From: an uncultured Bacilli bacterium
GTDB taxonomy: Bacteria > Bacillota_I > Bacilli_A > RF39 > UBA660
Direction of reading: 5' to 3'
Assembly: GCA_947588975.1 (NCBI GenBank)
Contig: CANQAF010000051.1
Span: 1-6,876, forward strand
Length of the DNA: 6,876 bases
A model generated the notes under the pieces. The model did not search any database. It was not told the origin of the DNA and worked only from the letters and a program-made list of their open reading frames with translations. Below are positions 3,476 to 6,876 of this stretch, one piece after another. The position numbers were made by a program, and so were the translations under genes. Positions within the stretch are counted from its first letter, which is position 1, and every line of letters begins with the position of its first letter.

Positions 3476-3494
3476 GAAAAAAAGGAGATTGCAT

Positions 3495-4166
3495 ATGGAA
3501 ATTTTAAAAGTAGATCAATTAACTAAAATATATGGAAAAGGAAATGCGAAAGTCGTTGCCTTAGATCATGTTTCCTTTTCAGTTGAAAAAGGAGAGTTTG
3601 TTGCGATTGTAGGAGCATCTGGTAGTGGGAAATCTACACTTTTACATTTGATTGGAGGAGTAGATAGACCAACTTCAGGAAAAGTTTACATTGATGGGAA
3701 AGATATATTTTCCCTTGATGATGATAAACTTGCGATATTTAGAAGAAGACAGGTAGGACTTATCTATCAATTTTACAATTTAATTCCTATTTTAAATGTG
3801 GAAGAAAATATCACTTTACCAATGGCTCTTGATAACCGTAAAGTAAAAAAAGAAACATTGAATGTGCTTATCAAAAACTTGGGATTAGAAAATCGTAAAA
3901 CACATCTTCCCAATGAACTATCAGGAGGTCAACAACAAAGAACGAGTATAGGAAGAGCACTCATTACAAATCCAACGATCATTTTAGCAGATGAACCAAC
4001 TGGAAATTTAGATTCCAAATCTAGTGATGAAATTATTGCTCTTCTAAAAAAAGCCAACCAAGAATATAAACAAACAATTATTATGATTACACATAACATG
4101 GAAATTGCCGCATGCGCAGATCGTATTATAAAAATAGAAGATGGATGCATTGTATCGGAGGTGTAA
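3495..4166 (+). CDS. ABC transporter ATP-binding protein, MacB/LolD type
   Basis: The 223-residue product is a complete nucleotide-binding domain: Walker A G-A-S-G-S-G-K-S-T (40-48), Q-loop Gln92 (Y-Q-F-Y-N-L-I-P), signature L-S-G-G-Q-Q-Q-R (142-149), Walker B I-I-L-A-D-E-P (162-168), D-loop N-L-D (171-173) and switch His200 (I-T-H). Length and the A-D-E-P-T-G-N-L-D block fit the MacB/LolD/BceA group, which powers permeases with FtsX domains by mechanotransmission or export. An in-frame ATG at 3474 was rejected because it overlaps the -10 box of the promoter; ATG 3495 has AAAGGAG at 3481-3487. The permease starts 3 bp after the stop, so the two are co-transcribed and translated together. It acts on the cytoplasmic face of the membrane. 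Confidence 0.95.
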   Translation: MEILKVDQLTKIYGKGNAKVVALDHVSFSVEKGEFVAIVGASGSGKSTLLHLIGGVDRPTSGKVYIDGKDIFSLDDDKLAIFRRRQVGLIYQFYNLIPILNVEENITLPMALDNRKVKKETLNVLIKNLGLENRKTHLPNELSGGQQQRTSIGRALITNPTIILADEPTGNLDSKSSDEIIALLKKANQEYKQTIIMITHNMEIAACADRIIKIEDGCIVSEV

Positions 4167-4169
4167 TAG

Positions 4170-6776
4170 ATGAATTTACTGAAAAAACTCACTTGGAAAA
4201 ACCTCAAACTCAATAAAAAAAGAACGATTGTAACTGTTATAGGAATTACATTATCTGTCGCTTTAATTACGGCTGTTGCTGCGATGTATGCAAGTGCTAT
4301 TAAATCCTTAATTGCATTTGAAACCTATGAAAAAGGTGATTTTCATACTGTTTTTTATCAAGTTCCAGTATCTGATCTAAAGACATTGCAAGAAAATCGT
4401 GGAATTGAAAACTTATATTTCACACAAGAAATAGGGTATGCAACTTTAGAAGCTTCTAAAAATGAATATAAACCATATTTATATGTAATGTCTTTTACAA
4501 AAGAGGCTCTAGAAAACTTATCTGTAAAATTAGTCGAGGGAAGACTTCCTGAAAATGAAGATGAAATTGTGATTCCAACCCATATTAAGACCAATGGAAG
4601 AGTGGAATATCAAATTGGAGATACCATAGATCTTATGGTTGGAACACGTACGCAAAATGGAGAGGTATTAACGCAGGATAATCCATATGATATAGAAGCA
4701 GAAGAACAATTAGTTGACCTTCATTCAAAAACTTATAAAGTGGTTGGAATTATCGAACGACCTGCAAGTAACATTGAAAGTTATGAAGCACCAGGCTATA
4801 CGATTATTACTTATATGGAAGCACCACAACCTACAAAACCTGTTAATGTATATGCAAAGTATACGAAAAAAGGCGCAAAAGATCATTATAAAGTAACAGC
4901 TAGTATCTTACATATTGACCCAATTGCTCTTCAAAAGTTAGAAGAGGGAATGTATAGTCGAGAAGAATCAGACTGGGTTTTTGAAGAATTTTCAAAAGCA
5001 AAATATCGATATGATGAAAATACCTATCTGATGTTATTAGAAACAAAACCATTAAGTGAAAATAGTGTTGGTGGACTTGGTGTTGTTATCGTAATTGTAT
5101 GGGTAATTATTATCTTTACATCGGTATTTTGTATTAAAAATAGTTTTGATATTTCGATTACTGAAAAAATTAAACAATATGGTATGTTAAGAAGTATTGG
5201 TGCTACAAAATCACAAATTAAGAAAAACGTATTTTATGAAGCTACCATCTTAGGAATCATCGGAATTCCCTTAGGACTTTTATTCGGCTTTCTAGCATCC
5301 TATATCTTAATCATAATTAGTAATTATTATATGAAAGAGATGCTTGCCGAACATTTACACCTATTATTTGCTTTTTCTTGGGTTTCGGTAATCATTTCCG
5401 TTTTACTTGGAATCATTACCATCTATTTATCTGCATTCCGTAGTGCACAAAAAGCATCTAGAATTTCTCCAATCGATTCTATCCGCAATAGTGCAAACAT
5501 TAAAATTAAAAGCAATAAAATCAAATATCCGCATATCATTAATCGCATATTTGGTGTTGGTGGCACTATTTCTTATAAAAATTTAAAACGAAATAAAAAG
5601 AAATATCGTACAACTGTAATTTCTATTGTAGTATCTGTTGCTATTTTTATTGCACTTTCTTATTTCATGAGTCTCGCCTTTTTAGAAGTAAAAAATACAT
5701 TAAAAACACATGACTATAATTTGTCTCTTGATATGAACTATTCCAAAGAAGCATATGAAAAAGTACTTGAAACAACCCAATTGGATGATATTGATGATGT
5801 TACGATTCTACGTAAAATCGTAGTAGATTTAAGCAATGTAAAATATAATAATAAATATAAGGAATTACTCAATATTAAAGGCAGTGATGACGCTATTTGG
5901 ATCTATGCAGTAGGGGAAGATCAGTACAAAAAATATATAAAGAAATTTGGATTAGATTATAACCAAATGAAAGATAAAGCTATTTTAATAGACTTCTCTA
6001 AAATTGGCGTAACAAATCCCAAAACAAAAAAGTTAGAAAAATATGAGTTACAACAATTTGCTTATCAAGTAGGTGATCAATTGACGGTTACTGGACCTCA
6101 TATTGAAGATAATGGTACTGTTTTGCCTTTTACCATTGAAATTGGATCTATCATAACAAAAAATGTGGATATTATAGAACCAAATGCAAGTAGTAAGCTA
6201 ATTTTAAGTGATGCACTATTTGATCAATATATGGAAGTGAGTCATTTTGATGTATATTATCAGTCTTCCAATGCAGATCAGTTACAAGATAATTTGGATG
6301 AAGTATTAAAAGGATTGGATTATCATACTAATAATATTGATGAAAATGTACGTATGATGAAAAATTTATACACATTAATAGGAATCTTCTTATATGGTTT
6401 TATTACCGTGATTTCTTTCATTGGAATTACCAATATCTTTAATACCATTACAACGAATATGGAACTACGTAAACAAGAATTTGCGATGTTAAAATCAATT
6501 GGTATGACTAAAAAAGAATTCAATCGCATGATTCGTTTAGAAAGCATTTTTATGGGATTAAAATCACTTGTAATTGGAATTCCAATTGGGGTTGGTCTTT
6601 CTTATTTGATGTATCATTCTTTACTAAACAGCGCTGAAACTTATAGAATACCAATCATTGCAATTGTAATATCTATACTTGCTGTTATGATACTTATAAC
6701 TTGTATCATGAAATATTCGATCAACAAGATTAACAAACAAAATACGATTGAAACGATTCGTAATGAGAATATATAA
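4170..6776 (+). CDS. FtsX/MacB-type ABC permease, two-domain (868 aa)
   Basis: Eight membrane segments are visible at about 18-44, 302-322, 355-384, 399-423, 480-505, 733-760, 793-817 and 827-849, in two 1+3 sets. Each set encloses an extracellular domain (about 45-300 and 506-732) of MacB-PCD type. FtsX signatures recur: Y-G-M-L-R-S-I-G-A-T-K (337-347) and F-A-M-L-K-S-I-G-M-T-K (771-781), and each half ends I-D-S-I-R or I-E-T-I-R. The two starts are similar (W-K-N-L-K-L-N-K-K at 9-17, Y-K-N-L-K-R-N-K-K at 469-477), so the protein is an internal duplication. BceB-type permeases are shorter (about 650 aa) with one large external loop, so this is not BceB. Such proteins export or release peptides, antibiotics or lipids; the substrate is unknown. 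GGAGGTG at 4157-4163 is 6 nt before the ATG. Sixteen of 22 Arg codons are CGN. Confidence 0.93.
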   Translation: MNLLKKLTWKNLKLNKKRTIVTVIGITLSVALITAVAAMYASAIKSLIAFETYEKGDFHTVFYQVPVSDLKTLQENRGIENLYFTQEIGYATLEASKNEYKPYLYVMSFTKEALENLSVKLVEGRLPENEDEIVIPTHIKTNGRVEYQIGDTIDLMVGTRTQNGEVLTQDNPYDIEAEEQLVDLHSKTYKVVGIIERPASNIESYEAPGYTIITYMEAPQPTKPVNVYAKYTKKGAKDHYKVTASILHIDPIALQKLEEGMYSREESDWVFEEFSKAKYRYDENTYLMLLETKPLSENSVGGLGVVIVIVWVIIIFTSVFCIKNSFDISITEKIKQYGMLRSIGATKSQIKKNVFYEATILGIIGIPLGLLFGFLASYILIIISNYYMKEMLAEHLHLLFAFSWVSVIISVLLGIITIYLSAFRSAQKASRISPIDSIRNSANIKIKSNKIKYPHIINRIFGVGGTISYKNLKRNKKKYRTTVISIVVSVAIFIALSYFMSLAFLEVKNTLKTHDYNLSLDMNYSKEAYEKVLETTQLDDIDDVTILRKIVVDLSNVKYNNKYKELLNIKGSDDAIWIYAVGEDQYKKYIKKFGLDYNQMKDKAILIDFSKIGVTNPKTKKLEKYELQQFAYQVGDQLTVTGPHIEDNGTVLPFTIEIGSIITKNVDIIEPNASSKLILSDALFDQYMEVSHFDVYYQSSNADQLQDNLDEVLKGLDYHTNNIDENVRMMKNLYTLIGIFLYGFITVISFIGITNIFNTITTNMELRKQEFAMLKSIGMTKKEFNRMIRLESIFMGLKSLVIGIPIGVGLSYLMYHSLLNSAETYRIPIIAIVISILAVMILITCIMKYSINKINKQNTIETIRNENI

Positions 6777-6795
6777 AGGGCATAGCCCTTTTCTT
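6775..6795 (+). terminator. Terminator of ABC operon
   Basis: AAAGGGC (6775-6781) and GCCCTTT (6785-6791) form a 7-bp stem with a 3-nt loop, followed by TCTT. It overlaps the permease stop codon, so the operon ends here, at least partly, before the response regulator gene. Confidence 0.7.
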
Positions 6796-6796
6796 A

Positions 6797-6805
6797 TGGT
6801 ATAAT
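6797..6805 (+). promoter_or_regulatory. Extended -10 promoter of response regulator gene
   Basis: TGGTATAAT (6797-6805) is an extended -10 element (TGn plus TATAAT). No -35 match is found 17 bp upstream, where the terminator stem lies. It suggests the regulator has its own promoter, separate from the transporter. Confidence 0.6.
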
Positions 6806-6823
6806 AAAAAAGGAGGAATCATT

Positions 6824-6876
6824 ATGCATATTTTATTAGTTGAAGATAACTATACCATTGCCAAAGGACTTGCATA
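6824..6876 (+). CDS. Response regulator, N-terminal fragment (cut by window end)
   Basis: ATG at 6824 follows AGGAGG (6811-6816) by 7 nt. The 17 visible codons give M-H-I-L-L-V-E-D-N-Y-T-I-A-K-G-L-A. The first strand and acidic pair (V-E-D) are the start of a CheY-like receiver domain; this spelling, with I-A-K-G-L, is common in OmpR-family regulators of Firmicutes. The phosphorylated Asp and the DNA-binding domain lie beyond the window. A sensor kinase gene probably follows. Its position next to the transporter suggests that it controls that operon through the repeat at 3441-3460. Confidence 0.8.
   Translation, partial: MHILLVEDNYTIAKGLA

Noticed and set aside
3474..3494. Upstream in-frame ATG of the ABC ATPase
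   Set aside because: It overlaps the TATAAT -10 box and would lie before the transcription start; the ATG at 3495 has a proper Shine-Dalgarno.
3495..6776. BceAB-type bacitracin-resistance transporter
   Set aside because: The permease has two extracellular domains and two FtsX halves (868 aa), unlike the single-loop BceB layout of about 650 aa.
1..6876. CRISPR array, tRNA or rRNA genes
   Set aside because: No array of short regularly spaced repeats and no tRNA cloverleaf or rRNA-like sequence was seen on either strand.

Overview
The window is AT-rich, low-GC Gram-positive (Firmicutes) DNA. Shine-Dalgarno sites of the AGGAGG type, TTGNNN/TATAAT promoters and AT-rich codons all fit a gut Bacilli/Erysipelotrichia/Clostridia-like bacterium. 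TGG is the Trp codon and TGA is read as stop, so the standard bacterial code is sufficient. The exact taxon cannot be read from the sequence alone.

Layout: (1) 1-168, the 3' end of a probable NUDIX hydrolase gene. (2) 200-571, a compact locus with a 27-codon hydrophobic peptide gene on the minus strand and a convergent, overlapping small RNA of about 110 nt on the plus strand; each has its own promoter and its own intrinsic terminator. (3) 674-1570 (minus), a LysR-type regulator with a perfect 10-bp palindrome over its own promoter. (4) 1660-2015, a decayed dephospho-CoA kinase (coaE) remnant. (5) 2022-2999, a PHP-domain phosphoesterase of the TrpH/YciV (RNase AM) type. (6) 3081-3354, a second peptide/antisense RNA locus, paralogous to the first. 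(7) 3441-6776, an ABC transporter operon: a MacB/LolD-type ATPase and an 868-residue permease with two FtsX-type halves, behind a promoter with a phased direct repeat instead of a -35 box. (8) 6824-6876, the first 17 codons of a response regulator, cut by the window edge.

The most interesting content lies in the two 'empty' intergenic regions. They share a 110-bp block (201-310 and 3081-3190, 101/110 identical, no gaps) carrying a strong promoter. Its -35 box sits in the centre of a perfect 11-bp inverted repeat, and one base pair of that repeat has changed in a compensatory way between the copies. The RNA from this promoter runs into the 3' end of a tiny gene on the other strand encoding a peptide of the form M-x-K-[KR]-[DE]-F followed by about 20 hydrophobic residues. 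In both loci the RNA also carries a segment complementary to the 5' leader of the peptide mRNA. This is the architecture of type I toxin-antitoxin modules such as par/Fst, but I do not recognise the peptides as members of a named family. The promoter blocks are conserved while the pairing segments differ, as expected for two modules that do not cross-neutralise.

The transporter operon and the response regulator probably form a sensing/export unit: a two-component system controlling a MacB-type pump for peptides, antibiotics or lipids. The phased repeat in the operon promoter is a reasonable candidate binding site for an OmpR-family regulator. Arginine codon use changes sharply between the PHP/LysR segment (mostly AGA) and the permease (mostly CGN), suggesting that the segment between the two repeat copies has a different history from the transporter.
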